DNA from: Owenia fusiformis
Taxonomy: Eukaryota > Annelida > Polychaeta > Sabellida > Oweniidae
Assembly: GCA_903813345.2 (NCBI GenBank)
Contig: CAIIXF020000004.1
Coordinates: forward strand, 28,707,985 to 28,771,984
Length of the DNA: 64,000 nt
Reading direction: 5' to 3'
Shown: positions 11,640-24,144 of the stretch, piece by piece
How the letters are laid out: each line of letters opens with the position of its first letter
Position numbering within the stretch: position 1 is the first letter of the stretch
Made by a program: the position numbers and the translations under genes
The notes under the pieces: generated by a model
What the model was told of the DNA's origin: nothing
What the model saw: the letters and a program-made list of their open reading frames with translations, nothing else
Database searches by the model: none

Positions 11640-12430
11640 CCAAGAAGTTTCAATTGGAAAATGGACAGCTTATAGTTGAAACTGAAGAAAGAAGTGCTTC
11701 TGGAATAAGCTCCAAAGTGAAAAGAATTTCACTGAGCAGGAGTAAACTGAAAAGGGGATAGAAGAAAGCCACAAAAGGATGGGCCATCCGGGACATAAAA
11801 CTACACTCACAAGTCTCTTTTGGAGACTACCAAATCAAATGCATCTTAATAGATCATCACCCAACAGACAACAATTTCTACATGCTGTCATCCTCTAATA
11901 GACAAATCTTTGACATGCAATTCCAATTTCCAAAAAAGTAAAAGAAAATATTAAATAAAGATTATCAACCACTTCAAAATAAACAAGCAAGATCCAACTC
12001 ACACATATGAACAATTCTTTGACAATAGAATATTGAATGCCACTACTGAACAGTTTTATAAAGGAAGTGAGGCTATAAGAATTTCCTTTGAAACACTTAC
12101 TGACCTGACAGAGAAACCTCCTCCATATCCCTTGCTATTGCAAGGGATTTCGAGTTCGTCCTAGTCAAAGCAAGCCATGAAAGTAAATTGAAAGCCTGAT
12201 TCCAACGTAAGCATAACATTGATTCGTGCCAGTACCTCAAATTTTGGGTAAATATTTACTATTTTTGTATATTAACTATGCTTGTATTGATACATCTTAA
12301 ATATTTTTAACAGGAAGGTCTTAAAGGGTAAGAGACTGGTCATAATGGAGGATCTTTCACAATGTAACAAATCTATACAACTGTGTTGCCAGCACCTGGG
12401 GTTCCAAGGGCAAGATATGGGTACAGTCTT
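11640..12430 (+). pseudogene. Relic of a LINE-type ORF1
   Basis: At 12312-12430 one frame reads R-K-V-L-K-G-K-R-L-V-I-M-E-D-L-S-Q-C-N. This aligns well with A-L-K-G-S-K-I-I-I-Y-E-D-L-S-H-G-N in the intact ORF1 at 30977-32056 and lies in the C-terminal RNA-binding part of that protein. Upstream to 11640 there are short lysine-rich open pieces but no clear alignment, so the left boundary is a guess. Confidence 0.4.
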
Positions 12431-12537
12431 TAAAAAAATGTAACCAACTTTTTATACTTGATTGAAATTATGAAAATCGTTAAAAGAGAATTCATCAATT
12501 GTAAAAGGGGATAACTACAGAAGAAAAGAATTCATCA

Positions 12538-12976
12538 ATAACCCAAATGCGAGTAGGTAGTTACCAGTTTCACAACCAGGTGGCTGATTCGGGTCAATTA
12601 ACATGGCAGGTATATAAGAAAGTTCCCTTAAACTTGAATATTATCAATTTAAGTGGCTCAATTTTCATATAACCCTTATGTGTCTGATACTTATACTAAT
12701 GAAAATATGTCCAGTAAAGCAAAATATTATCTGTCCACTAAAAGAAAAGATATTTCATTTTTTGTGATTTTATAGCATGGGGTCTATGGGGAATCTCCCC
12801 GAGCTAGAAGTCACATTTTCAAAGAAAATTAATTTTTCAAAGTTGATAAACACTTTTTAAAACCATATTTCTAGATGTAATTTTACATGTAGATTTCAAA
12901 TATGATATAACTTTGACTTAATTTTGAATTTTTAATGACGTAAATCAAGATTTTTTCTACTCGCATCTGGGTTATT
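12538..12976. mobile_element. 439-bp terminal-inverted-repeat element
   Basis: The left end AATAACCCAAATGCGAGTAG and the right end are inverted copies with one mismatch over 20 bp. Outside them a 28-30 bp segment (GTAARAGGGGATAACTACAG and a GAAGAAAA tail) occurs in direct orientation, at about 12499-12528 on the left and 12974-13004 on the right. A 13-bp AGAATTCATCAAT is also doubled on the left. No transposase is inside, so the element is non-autonomous. The superfamily was not identified. Confidence 0.65.
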
Positions 12977-13004
12977 GTAAGAGGGGATAACTACAGAAGA
13001 AAAA

Positions 13005-13732
13005 ACAAACACCATGAGAAAATGATAGCTAATGATAAAAGTGCAATTGTACTCAGATTATCCCTTAGTGCTTAAGTCTATTGTTAAGTATCAAGGGACC
13101 ATCTTTCCTCTTAAGAATTAATACTTAAAAATTCTGAAGCAATGGAAATTTTTTTATGCATTTGAAGTATCATGTTGTTATATGCAATTTGCTTTATCCA
13201 ATCTTAGATTCAAATGAGTTTTCCAGGATAACTTTTTCCACTTTATTCTTTTGATTTTCAGACAAGGACCTGGAGATCCTCGATGAAGAGAGAGAAATGT
13301 GGAGTAGACTATTATCTGATGATTAATTAGATAAGGAAACCAATACCATTACAAACATCCACCTAGGTGGCTTTCAGACAGAATAAACAATATCAGAAAA
13401 CGTTTGATGAGAAAACAATGTTACGAGACCAAAATATAAAGTTTGAGAGGTCCATTTTCTGAGAGACAAAAACCTCGGAACACAGAGAAAAAGGATGGTT
13501 TATTAAACTAGTACAATGGTCAAAACAAAAACAATGTCCAGTCTCCATCTTTTGTGGACTTTGTTAAATGTATTGTCCTTGACTTTAAGAGTCTTCTTCA
13601 CATTGGTGATGACATTTTATATGTTGGTTCCTGCATGGTTTCATTGTACATGATCTTTATGCTGTTTTCAGTTTTAGCAGCTATTTTAATGTCACAGTCA
13701 AATATCAACATACAATATTCCAAACATCAGTA
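13005..13732. other. No supported gene
   Basis: This is AT-rich sequence without a persuasive open frame. One short segment after TTTTCAG at 13261 reads as an acidic peptide (D-L-E-I-L-D-E-E-R-E) that stops at 13323, and it may be a terminal exon of an unidentified gene. Confidence 0.3.
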
Positions 13733-13865
13733 AAATATGGATGTAGTTTTTCATATAAATTTTGAAATATGGATGTAGTTGCTTTCATACGGATTCTAAA
13801 ATATGGATGTAGTTTTTTAAAATAAATTTAGAATTATGGATGCAGTTCTTTCATGCAAATTGTGG
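13733..13865. repeat. Tandem repeat, about 33 bp x 4
   Basis: The motif ATATGGATGTAGTT starts at about 13735, 13767, 13801 and 13834, with diverged T/A-rich spacers. The copies differ at several positions, so the array is old. Confidence 0.7.
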
Positions 13866-15347
13866 TCATTTTTTGCTTTTGTAATTGATTGAGAGATCAA
13901 ACATGTCAACATCAAAATCTTATTTGATGCCCATCTTTGAATTTCAAGTGGTTATAACACCCTATGGAACATGTGGTTCAGGGGTTAATGAAATGTGGTT
14001 GAGGGTTTGGTGGTTCATGGATAGTACAATTTAACTACAGTAATGTAAGGAAAATGTAGGAATGGTATCTGAAACCACTCTGCTCCAAGTGTGGAGGAAG
14101 CTTGATGGAGCATTTGATGTATATTTTAGTTACATGTATCTATAATTTTCTCTGCATGAGATCAAAAAGAAGCAGCAAGATACTTAAGAGAGAAATATAA
14201 GGTGGAATATGATGTTGCCAAAGGTCTAAAGTCAGGCCCTGAAGTAGATTAAATTCCAGGTGAGTCTAATATTGTTCAAAGTCTCACACATGGTTGGTTT
14301 CTTTTCTTTTACATATTTGTCACTACAGGGTGGCTCAATAAAAATGTTTTAACCACTAAGAAGTTGGCGCAAGTCAGATTTCACATGAGCCAATTTAATC
14401 TATTCTGTGTAGTCAACCATGGAGAGATTTTTTAATTAAAAATTTGCGTAGTTGTTATTTTCTAGAGCACATGTAGTTCAAGGTAGTTTTAGATTGTTTC
14501 TTTGAAATTTGGTCTTGATATTTTTGGACACTGATCATCTCATAGATAGGCATTGTTACATTACCTAGACATGAAATTCTGAGCTTAAGAGATTATAATT
14601 TTCTGTCATCTTAAAAGAATTTCCTCTTCACACCTTGAGTATCAAACTCATTAACATGGAAAATGTACCGCCAATTTGTAATTGACAACAGCTGTTAAAG
14701 CTGCCAAGCTCTGAACACCATCAAAATTTTGTTGTTGGAGACTATAACAATATGTCATCACTTTTTACAAGCAGAGAATGTACTTGGTAAGGATGCCATC
14801 ATCAACCGTGAAAAGCAAACAATCCACCAGTCTGGAACACCAGAATGGTACAGAGAACGTTGAGGTTGTCTGTGTCGGTGTTTGGTACAATAATCAACAG
14901 AAGGCTAAAAACACCAATGGCGTCATTTCTTATCACCAAATTATATGTGCCTCTCTGGCAATGATAGCACAAAAGATGGGCTTGTATCAGAGGTGCTGCT
15001 GATAGAAAAATATCAGAAATGAAATCAATAAATAATTTAATGTAATTATTTGACATTGATGGAATTAGACTTTTATGAAGGACATCATTAATTAATGAAA
15101 AATACATGAGGCAGTATCTTATATTTTTTCAATTTCAATGCCTATATACATACCATAAAGGATAGGGTATTGAATGAATAAATTTAGAACTGATCTGATG
15201 GCACGGGAATCCAAATACAATGTTAAATGTCTTGTAAATCTTTACAGTAGATTTATAGCAAAGGAAAAACAAAATGCAAGTGATGTTTAGAGCAACATAA
15301 GTGAAGTCGTGGCTTAAATAAAAATTGTAGAGTATGTGGACACCTCT
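13866..15347. other. No supported gene
   Basis: No coding region was recognised. At about 14325 the sequence TACAGGGTGGCTCAATAAAA looks like a solitary mariner-type end with its TA. Open frames on both strands at 14778-15107 have no known motif and overlap each other. Confidence 0.35.
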
Positions 15348-15467
15348 TTCATTCAGTAGTTATTGAGATTTTAATTATTTAGTCCAGGCACATCATTTTT
15401 TGCACTCTTTGAAAAGTAAGTTGGTTGTGTGGGATATATTTGCTGAAATAAGTCAGCATGCTAAAGG
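15348..15467 (+). mobile_element. Right-end fragment of a piggyBac-like MITE
   Basis: This 120-bp stretch matches, in inverse orientation and with scattered changes, the left 120 bp of the element at 51247-51941. It ends GCATGCTAAAGG followed directly by TTAA, the piggyBac-type target site. The other end is missing, so it is a truncated copy. Confidence 0.65.
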
Positions 15468-15474
15468 TTAATTT

Positions 15475-17095
15475 TATCTCCCAAATATCCATACCCAGCT
15501 TTGCTCATATAACCTCAATGGCACCTTCAATCAGAGAGATAACTTAATTTTTGGACACAAAACATTTTTCAAGGTGAATCTTCACAGCAGATTTGTATAA
15601 TTTTTTTATTATTTATATTAACTTGCATTTTTTATATTTTTTTACTCTAAGGGTACGTTGTACTAATTTTCAGTAATTTGGTTCATCAGTTGCTCATTTT
15701 TTGGGACACTTGATATAATTTAAATATGACTTACTTACAAAAAGGTCAACATAGTGCAATTTATTCATAAAACATAATGAATGAGAGTATATAACAGCTG
15801 GTGCTTTGTTACAAAAATACTGACTATAGGAAATCAAAGAAGTTGAACCTTTACTATTCTTCCATCTTCATTAGATAATTTACGATTTCTAATAAATGCA
15901 AACAAATATCTTTATAACTGATTTTTTTGATAGTTGGGAAGCAAGGTGTTATTATTCCATAAATTCAATTCTAATTAAATCATTCATAGAATATTTAAAA
16001 CCTTCACCTTGTAACAATAATAAACAATAATTAAACACTGAAACATGAATTATAAATCATAACTAAACATGAATATAATATATTACATAGATTACAATAG
16101 CCTCAAAACCTCATAACACAGGGGACTCCCAATCAAGAAACTCATTGATTTTGTGTCATCCCTGAACAGAACATTTCTCCACCTATATGACTCCTTACAC
16201 TTTACCTCATTTCAGAACAATTGATTAATTTACTCCACATTCATATTCTTTAAGCATAAAGGTTCACTCTGACAGAGCTTGAATTTCTGTTAGGAGGTTT
16301 ACAAGCACAAGGACCATTTCTTGGAGAAATTCTCCACCCAAGAAAAATGAAGTTTTGGACGGATATAATCCAAAAGATTTAGGCTACAAGCAGAATATTC
16401 CACACAAGATATAAGGTAACATTTGAATTGAATTCTAAGTTAACTAAGACAATTATAAGTGTAAATGTGGACTAAACAAAGAGTGAACAAACTATTGCTA
16501 TGCTAGAAACACCCACTGAAAAGTAGAAAGAAAATTAGGTAGGACATTCAGTGATAATTGGGAGCTCAATTAAGTGTACCTATAAGTAGATTATTGGTGC
16601 ACTCAGCAATACAAAAAATGGAAAAAACAAACGCTAATCATCTCCCTATTGTTAGCTCAACCTGTGCCATTTTGCTGGAGCTAAAAATGTATGGGTTCCC
16701 CCAGGATTTTTCCCAAGTGGGTACAAAATTTGAATTTTTTTTACCAAATCATCACTAAACATGAGAGTTGCAAGAAGTGCACTCTACCCGCGTTAATATG
16801 CAAACGCAGTCCAACAAAACCAAACCCTGTCAGACGAACTTTAATGATTCTGATATGGAAATTGTATGACAGCATTACATTTCAAACTGGCAGAGCTTCA
16901 TGCATGCTATTCTTCATGAAAACAATAAATTATTTTTTAACTCATGTCTTCTTATACCAAAGAAAATGAATGAAATAAATAATTTTCACTTGTTTAAAGT
17001 CAAAAGCTGGAAACATTTTTTCAATGACAACCCGTTTGTTTATCATTCAAATCAAAGATCTTTACAGTGCAGTAGTGTAGTGGTTCACAGAGCAG
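15475..17095. other. No supported gene
   Basis: The sequence is AT-rich. Overlapping plus frames of 66-97 codons at 16558-17193 change frame repeatedly and show no motif. I see nothing else that can be supported. Confidence 0.35.
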
Positions 17096-17097
17096 TT

Positions 17098-17119
17098 TGT
17101 GTGTGTGTGTGTGAGTGTG
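17098..17119. repeat. (GT)n microsatellite
   Basis: A run of about 11 GT dinucleotides, with one GA interruption. Confidence 0.9.
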
Positions 17120-17205
17120 TAGAAAAATGTCCATTGTGCTTCCTCTGGTGTGTTCGAGCGTTAACATCAGCTGCCTCTAGTCAGATCAACTGACAAAACA
17201 ATCTT

Positions 17206-17310
17206 TTTTGGGGTTGTCGAGTTGGCCGAGAGGGCTTGAGTGCTGGCATGTTCGAGCTAGGTAATTGGGGGCTGTAACCACGAGGTTGCGAGTCCGAGAT
17301 GCATGTGCTC
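17206..17310 (+). mobile_element. SINE head derived from a Ser/Leu-type tRNA
   Basis: An A box, TGGCCGAGAGG, at 17223-17233 is almost the class II tRNA (Ser/Leu) consensus. A B-box-like GGTTGCGAGTCC lies at 17284-17295. The distance between the boxes fits a class II tRNA, but no acceptor stem closes and the B box has an extra base. This points to a tRNA-derived SINE rather than a functional tRNA. No tail or target duplication was identified. Confidence 0.55.
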
Positions 17311-18487
17311 TTTGTGTTTATTCATTTACATTTCTAACTGAATGAAATTTGTTTTCTACATTTCCCAAAAATGCTCAACACACTCATATGTAATGTAGGC
17401 CCTAATCACATTTCATAACGTCATAACCCAACACTAGATAATGCAACAACATCATTGAGAGTATCTAGGAAATATTTTTCAGCTGGCAACAGCAAGAAAA
17501 TGCAAGCTCTTTGAGGCCATTAAGGGCAGGAAAGGGACGACAATACTCCAATTCTTGTTGCAAAGTGCTTGTTGCAAAGTGCTTGTTGCATAATAATTTC
17601 TGTTAGAGATTTGAGATTTTTTCTATTTTGATTATTTCAGCATTGAACATTGTAAATGAGAAAATCATTAGGATGGGACAGGATGATGTACTTTTACTGT
17701 ACATGAACTGTGGAATTGCTATCATCTGTGTGACCAGTGATCCTGAGGCCTTATTCACATGTTTCACAATATATTCACAAAAAAATAAAAAAGAACAAAA
17801 ATAGGTCGAGCAAGAAAAAGTCAAGATCAGGAATCAACCAAGTTCGTTCAAAATCTTGCAAAATCCCCCAAGATACCCTCACATAGGTCTTAATTAAATA
17901 TAGATTCTCCAGAATGAATATTAAATATAAAGACTTGGATACAAACTTATTTATAGCTGGAGTATTGAATCTGCTGGTTAAAGAAATAGAACGTCACAGA
18001 ATCCCGAGTTTATCACATGGAAAAATATATAAGCACAAGTGCCAAAGGGAAAGGACCAAAAGTTGTAATGGAACTTAGCAAAGAAAAGCATTCCAGCCAG
18101 ATACAGAGATCCATAAAATTATAGACACTGAAACAGATCCATTTTCGGTTTACTTTGTAAAATATTGTGGGCTAATAACAGCCTTTTTATATATAAACTT
18201 GAAATATTGTGTTTGTCGCTAATTATAGGCAGTAGGCTCAGCTCAAGTAAAGTGTCAACCAACCCCGACACGCCCAAAGATGTCTCACCCATAAATAATA
18301 AACGAACCCCAACCGTCCCAAATCATAAAATCACACACACACTACCGCGGAAGTTGGAGCTGTTTGTTACAGTATATAAATATACATAGAGGTGTAAATA
18401 ATTGCACGTAAATTCAAAAAAAATTAGACAATATACTATGTTATTACTTATGTTATCTGTAATGCAAATAGGGCTTTTTCTGGTAAA

Positions 18488-18843
18488 CAATATAAGTATA
18501 TTTCTTTAACTGCAGTACAATTCTGTGAGGTGTTAGGCTTTCTTATTGATAATATAGTTGTTGAGTTTGGAAAAACAATTTTACGTCAGAATGTAGGTAT
18601 ACAAAGGATTATAAAAGATAAAAGTAAATTTCATATTGCAAAGTTATTTAATAAGACAGATCGATATATCCTACCGAGCTAGAATTGAAAAAGACTAATG
18701 AATCTGATATGAGTGCACCTTATCTTGATCTTCTTATTAACATTGAACGAGACAACAGTATATATTGTAAATTATATGACAAAAGAGATGACTTTTTGAC
18801 ATTGTTAATTTTCCACATTAATAGATATAAGTTATCAAAGTTA
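18488..18843 (+). pseudogene. Reverse transcriptase relic, possibly Penelope-like
   Basis: In-frame pieces resemble the palm and the downstream region of reverse transcriptases common in invertebrate genomes. One is F-L-I-D-N-I-V-V-E-F-G-K followed by a Q-N-V-G-I motif; the other is E-L-E-L-K-K-T followed by Y-L-D-L-L-I-N-I and Y-D-K-R-D-D-F. The usual G-I-P-M-G-T-N-C-A-P and the catalytic Y-x-D-D are missing or deleted between them. The clade assignment is from memory of the family pattern and is uncertain. Several frameshifts make it non-functional. Confidence 0.45.
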
Positions 18844-18991
18844 CAATCAAGGAAGAACAGTGCAAGTTCTATGAGTGAGATAATGGTCAGATGGAATATA
18901 AGGTGTGATAGCCTAGGCCATTGTGCAAAATTTGAATCTGATAGCTTTGTGGACTGAAAGGAACAAGGTGGTTGAGATGAATATGGGTCAG
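18844..18991 (+). pseudogene. Decayed exon of a THAP/Kolobok-like transposase gene
   Basis: The frame reads R-C-D-S-L-G-H-C-A-K-F, matching the block R-C-D-N-M-G-H-T-A-K-Y in the gene at 62041-62458. Shortly after it a second frame reads N-K-V-V-E-M-N-M-G-Q up to a CAG/GTATTT donor. A frameshift and a stop separate the two parts. It is a second, older copy of the same exon type as the one near the right end of the window. Confidence 0.6.
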
Positions 18992-19226
18992 GTATTTTTT
19001 TCTTTTACTTGCAACAATTCTGTCAGAAAAATAAGTTATGGATAAACTGTGTATTATACTTGAAACGTCATGCCAAGTATTTGGACTGACTGATGTCAGG
19101 CAGCCTTTTCTTGCATATAGCCTTATAATACATTCTAAAATATCTAAACAACACTACAGGACCACCATATCCCCGGCAAGTGATGTTGAGTGAAATAACA
19201 AATTGTATGAGATATTGTATTAACAG

Positions 19227-19404
19227 GTTTATGAGGTGACATCCAGTAATGCTATGGAACTGGAAGGATTCAAACGAGGATTATCCACATTCGCAGAGAG
19301 ATGCTGTACTGTGGATTATCTTGTTACAGACCGACACATGGGGGTTCGCAAAGAGAACTGTAAAAGTATCAAACATAAGATGGACCTGCGGCACATCGAG
19401 AAAT
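19227..19404 (+). pseudogene. Next exon of the same decayed transposase-like gene
   Basis: The segment is bounded by TTAACAG and GTAAGT. It contains S-S-N-A-M-E-L-E-G-F-K-R followed by Y-L-V-T-D-R-H-M-G-V-R-K and D-L-R-H-I-E-K. These align with N-E-V-x3-Y-H-M-E-L-E-G-L-K-R, L-V-T-D-R-H-P-Q-I-N-K and D-I-W-H-I-A-K in the exon at 62683-62883. The W of the W-H-I-A-K motif is replaced by R. The exon is open throughout, but its upstream partner is broken. Confidence 0.6.
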
Positions 19405-19467
19405 GTAAGTTTTTCAAGTGGATAAATCACATATTCAATTTAGCTATTGTTCATATAACGTAACATA

Positions 19468-20646
19468 CAGGGTGTCCGGAAAGTAAAGATACAAATGCTC
19501 TCATTTTAAGAGATATATCTGTTATGAGATGAAATTGCTCCAGAAAGTAGAATGACATTATAGCAATATATCCTGCAACGGTCATGACTTTTAGTTTTAA
19601 AATGAAAAAGTTATGGTCGTTATGGTAATGAGAGTCGAGGGTATGTGGAGCAACGTCACAAATGCGTTTGATAAATCTTTTTCCTGCTCATAACATTTTG
19701 GCTTTTTTTTTCTTTTTTTTTTATTTATTTATATATTTATACAAAGAATACAGTAAACAAGTGCACATGTGCTTGTGGCTGGGCATCAGCATTATCAGCC
19801 ACGTTTTGGCATTCTACTATCTATTCCTGTATTACATCAAATTATGTACTACACCAGCATAAGGATTAGTACTGTAACATTATTTGATCTCTTCATATAA
19901 CTAGTATCATTGAATATTCAATATTATCTAAACATTTTTGATGCATCTTGACCGGCGATTCAAAGACTTGACAAAATCATTACTGTCCATCTCTCAACAT
20001 TGACTTCAAGTTGAGACTCATTTTGTATGTTGAACTTCCTACAAATATTGCTTTCAGATGGTCATTAGGTAAGTCAAAAAAGGCTTTATCAGCTAGGGGG
20101 ATATGCATCCTCCGATGGGGCATTGTATAGAAAGACTTGATGTCAAGACAATCCATAGTAAGAATTGTTTTCTTTGCTTTGTGAATTGGTGTATTATGGA
20201 AATGCAATATTGACTTTCAACTAATCCAGAGACTGTATTTTCTAAGCACTTTTATGATATTTCTTTGATTATACTGGTTAGTGACACAAAATAGTTCTGA
20301 TATGTAGCAATGACATCATTATATAAAATAAAAAACTATGGCAGTAATAATACAAAAAACAGACAAAGCAAAACATCGATAGAAAATACAACAACAAAAA
20401 ATACTGTTTCAGATGGTTGTATTTTAGCAATTTTTGACATTTTAGCAATGTTCTGGAACTGCTCTGCATACCTCTCACAGCCGTAACCATTACAACCATA
20501 ACTTGGACACATTAAGATTATATATGTGATGAAAGTTGGTAGATATATTGTAATAATCTTTCTCTACAATCCATAGCAGTTTCATGTCAATAGACCCAAA
20601 TCTCTTAGAATAGGAGCATTTGTATCTTTACTTTCCAGACACCCTG
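19468..20646. mobile_element. Mariner/Tc1-type transposon, 1179 bp, decayed inside
   Basis: The left end CAGGGTGTCCGGAAAGTAAA and the inverted right end CAGGGTGTCTGGAAAGTAAA belong to terminal inverted repeats that extend to about 44 bp with a handful of mismatches. Each end is flanked by TA (19466-19467 and 20647-20648), the Tc1/mariner target duplication. Length is close to that of a full mariner, but no transposase frame with a D-D-D/E pattern is intact. The only longer frame inside, minus 19980-20207, has no motif I recognise. A poly-T and TTTA tract near 19687-19730 may be a later expansion. Confidence 0.8.
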
Positions 20647-20659
20647 TAGCGTGTGTAAC

Positions 20660-21445
20660 TTAGCAACATATTTCCTATAAAACTAAAGCTTTTAAAATGT
20701 ATACTATAATTTACTATAAATCAAATTGATTTGAGATCTCAGATGAGATTTTCTTTTTTTTAGTCAATCAGCAAGGGACCCATTTTTAGTCAGTAAAAAG
20801 AAGCTCATGTTTTAAAATCTGATTTTTAAGACGCTTATACATTATCCTGGAAGTAGAAACACTGCAAGAAGCATTCTCGGAACAAGAAAGAATCTTAGTT
20901 ATGCGATTTCCTGTGTTTTTCTATATCAAATTTAAATGAAACACAGGGTTTCAGAGAATTTATAACCGCTAATACTTACACCATTGACTGCTATGTTCAA
21001 AACTATTTTGATGCATGATACAATTAGTATTTTGCAATATTGCCCTCAAGGCAAGTTCCCCCAAGGCTAATGGCAGTTTATATGGCCATAGTGAATCACT
21101 TCCAAGCTCAAGCACCAGGGGAAATAATGTATTTTCAAATATCAGTGGGGCAACATTCAATTTTTATGCACAAGAACTGCCAAGGACCGGTTCTTAATCT
21201 GTAGGTGTAAATCGATACAAAAGGGCCAGTGTATTTTACAGCTCAAGTGAAGAATCCTCACAGGATTAAATAAATCATGTTAATTGGACTGTAAAATGAA
21301 AATTAACATTTATTGTTATTTACATGTTATATTTAACTTTGAAATAAATATTTTTTGTTATTTATTGTTTCCAAAATCATGTGTTTTTTTGTTTTATAGC
21401 TTGTTTATCTGAGAAAGGACCATAAAATAATTAAGTTATGGAATA
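20660..21445. other. No supported gene
   Basis: Short frames on both strands overlap at 20969-21197 and none shows a motif. No repeat was recognised. Confidence 0.35.
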
Positions 21446-21450
21446 AAAAG

Positions 21451-21592
21451 GTTATTTCTTGGGTAATTTTCATGGTTAAAATATGATATTGACACTCACT
21501 CACTCAATTGTTCAGTCAATATCATATTTCCCTCGGTCAATATCATATTACCCTGGAATAAAATTCATGTTGAAAATTAACCATGAAATAAC
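21451..21592. repeat. Foldback (inverted repeat) of about 142 bp
   Basis: The ends GTTATTTCTTGGGTAATTTT and, inverted, GTTATTTCATGGTTAATTTT pair imperfectly. Inside, AATATGATATTGAC (about 21479) faces two copies of GTCAATATCATATT (about 21514 and 21535). The structure could be a small foldback MITE. Confidence 0.6.
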
Positions 21593-21599
21593 ATATATT

Positions 21600-21840
21600 A
21601 ATTGTAATATTTGACCATATGCAACATGCTACTTACATTTAGTGTTATATATGTATTTATTGTGCAATATGCATCTCACATTTAGTGCAATATATGTATT
21701 TATTGTAATATTTGTCTTCAACCATATATATGCATTGTGTATTTCACATTTAAAGCAATATTCATATTTATTGTAATATTTGACCATAGGCAACATGCTC
21801 ACATTAGGTGCAATATATGTATTCAATGTAATTATTGACA
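21600..21840. repeat. AT-rich degenerate tandem repeat
   Basis: Units resembling CACATTTAGTGCAATATATG and TATTTATTGTAATATTTG recur four to five times with variable length. Confidence 0.6.
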
Positions 21841-22159
21841 ATATGATTCCATGAACTGCTTATGTATGCCAAACTGATTAATTAGAGTTGTGAATTGATA
21901 TCATTGGTTATTAATGTATAAATCTTTACCAGAGACATTATATATCTCTGTCTTTATGAATGTAAACCCAATCCAATAATTTTATAAATTCCAATTATAA
22001 AGTTATGTGTTATTTCCAGAGTAAGGTATCTACCAGTAAGAACAACTGGCTCGACACCATACAAGAAATTACGTTGGCACACCATGTGAGACCCCATGAC
22101 ATAGACTACAGTGACTGCAAACTGAGGTATCATGTAACATCTTAAAGAATGCTCACAAT

Positions 22160-23128
22160 GTGGCGTACACAAAGGTGATGGCAAAAATGAATGATATTAA
22201 AGTTAAACTGCAAAGGAAGAAGGACATTTCAAGGATCAATAGAAGAGGTACAAGGTCACTGCTACCATTTGTTTCTTCAATATCCAAGTATCTTTTTGGA
22301 ACTGAAAAAATGATGACCTTGTTGATGGCGACGAATTTAAAGCACAAGGCTTCAGAGCTAGCCTCACTCTAGTCATCAATGGATAAAAGGATTACAAATG
22401 CGCTTAGTGCCGTTAAATTGAGCAACAAGGGCAGAAGGAAAATTGGCCACAATGATTTGTCAATTTTTTTCATGAGCCTTAATGGGGACATTTGTTGGCC
22501 TGTAGCATCACTTCCACTGGCAAGGGTCAACCATATGAAAATACTCAAATCAAAGTTGCCTACTCCACAACCCCATGTGCCAAGGAGTATGAAGAAAATG
22601 AAGGTAGAATTTAAAGGGTCTTTCATTGATGAATGTCTAGCTATTTGAATCTATATATAATTTTGATAAGAAAGATACTGGGTACTGTTTTGAAAGATAC
22701 TGCCTAAATCATAATTTTATTTTCATCAGGCTCTTTTTGTTTTTATTGAGATAGATATATGTTGCCCCTTCAGTCATTTTATTTTTAAAAGTGAACAAGG
22801 AGAAGACAATAGTTGCAGCAATTGAAAAAAAACTAGGAGAAATAATTATGCATGGGGCTAATCCAGCACATTGAAACCTTAGTAAGTGTGGAATACTTAA
22901 ACATGTTTTGTAGTTTTTTAGACCTGATCATGACAACTGTACAATGGTACAAAGGTCCATTGAGCAAGATGTGGAAACCGTGCAACAAAAGAAAAGGAAG
23001 AACAATAGAAGCATGGACAGATATGATTAAAAGGGATTCCATTTTTTATCACTTTAACCTTACACCAGTGAACAACTTGCCGAAAGATGCTAAAGATGCA
23101 GCATATCAACATTCAGAGGAGTTTCTGT
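22160..23128 (+). pseudogene. Open fragments of an unidentified protein
   Basis: Three plus-strand open pieces (22160-22369, 22379-22645 and 22852-23127) are richer in codon-like structure than the flanks. The last has W-Y-K-G-P-L-S-K-M-W-K-P and ends in a stop after A-Y-Q-H-S-E-E-F-L. They sit in consecutive order but different frames and without clear splice sites. No domain name can be supported. Their density next to the transposase-like relics suggests a decayed transposon-borne gene. Confidence 0.3.
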
Positions 23129-23619
23129 AATCTGTGTACATGTGCATGACAATATCCCAATTGTGTGTAAGGTTCCCACCAACAATGTGTAGCATCGGTT
23201 TCTTTCCAAGTCCATAAAAATTTTCGAACAAATCCTGATATGAACAATCCCATGAGCAGAATGATACTTTACTCAAAGCAAAGATTCGCAAGGGAAATAT
23301 GGTGAACTATCCCTAGGAAATGATTTTTCCTCATTCCTGTCCATATGCATATGGAATATACTCAACTACCTCCTGCAGAATTCGATGGGGCCAATCTACA
23401 AGCCTAAAAATCAGCAGATGACCATGGACTGTATATCAACATGATAACATCTGGATTGGAAAAATACTTTCAAAGAATTGCAGGCATTTGTTAAATTGCA
23501 TCTTTGGTCAGGCACTTTTAAAGATGTGCACACATTTAGTGAATATTTATTAAGTATTTTAACAAACCAGACTTTAGTCTTTGTAAAGATACCCTGATAC
23601 AGACAATTTTTTCTTCAGA

Positions 23620-23830
23620 CCACACCAAGTATGCACACTGGCTGCCAGTTTAACTCCATGACATGGTGGAATCATCAGTGACCAATCCCGAAATTGCTGA
23701 GGAATTTGAAAGATGAACTACGGTGAACGAAGTCTTTCTTTTCTATTTGTATTGATCAAGCATACCACAAACATGACATACAAAGTGCATGGTTAATAGG
23801 GAATATGATACACTTACTAAGCTTCATTAG
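23620..23830 (+). pseudogene. Relic of a transposon-associated protein of unknown function
   Basis: Interrupted frames contain T-K-Y-A-H-W-L-P-V followed by L-H-D-M, then P-E-I-A-E-E-F-E-R, then F-S-I-C-I-D-Q-A. The order N/K-Y-A-R/H-W-L-P, E-F, F-S-x-I-x-I-D-Q-A is one I associate with uncharacterised multi-copy proteins of cnidarians, molluscs and fishes. Several stops separate the pieces. Confidence 0.4.
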
Positions 23831-24144
23831 ATCTAAATTCAAAGAATAAGATTGATATCTCAACATACATTGCAACATTCAGAGTTTACCTTGTCACAAA
23901 TCCTCAGCTTATGAGTCTAACTGCACAACAGCCCCATGATGTAACAAATTCCAAGATGTCAAATACAGCTGCACAACAGCCCAATGATAGAATACAGGAA
24001 TGTTATGTTATGAAAGTTATTTAGAAAAGGGTCTATGTAAACTGCAAGCAGACAAATAATTAGAAACATAGTAACAAAGTCTTTCCAAAAAGAGACACAG
24101 AGCTATGAATTTTATTCTACATTAAAAAAGTATTGTGATCATAG

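Noticed and set aside
22196-22290. A basic cluster followed by F-V-S-S-I-S-K-Y-L-F-G-T, resembling the cleavage/fusion region of errantivirus-type envelope proteins
   Set aside because: Only one short block matches, no signal peptide, cysteine pattern or membrane anchor is visible, and there is no adjacent gag-pol. Chance or an unrelated protein is equally likely.
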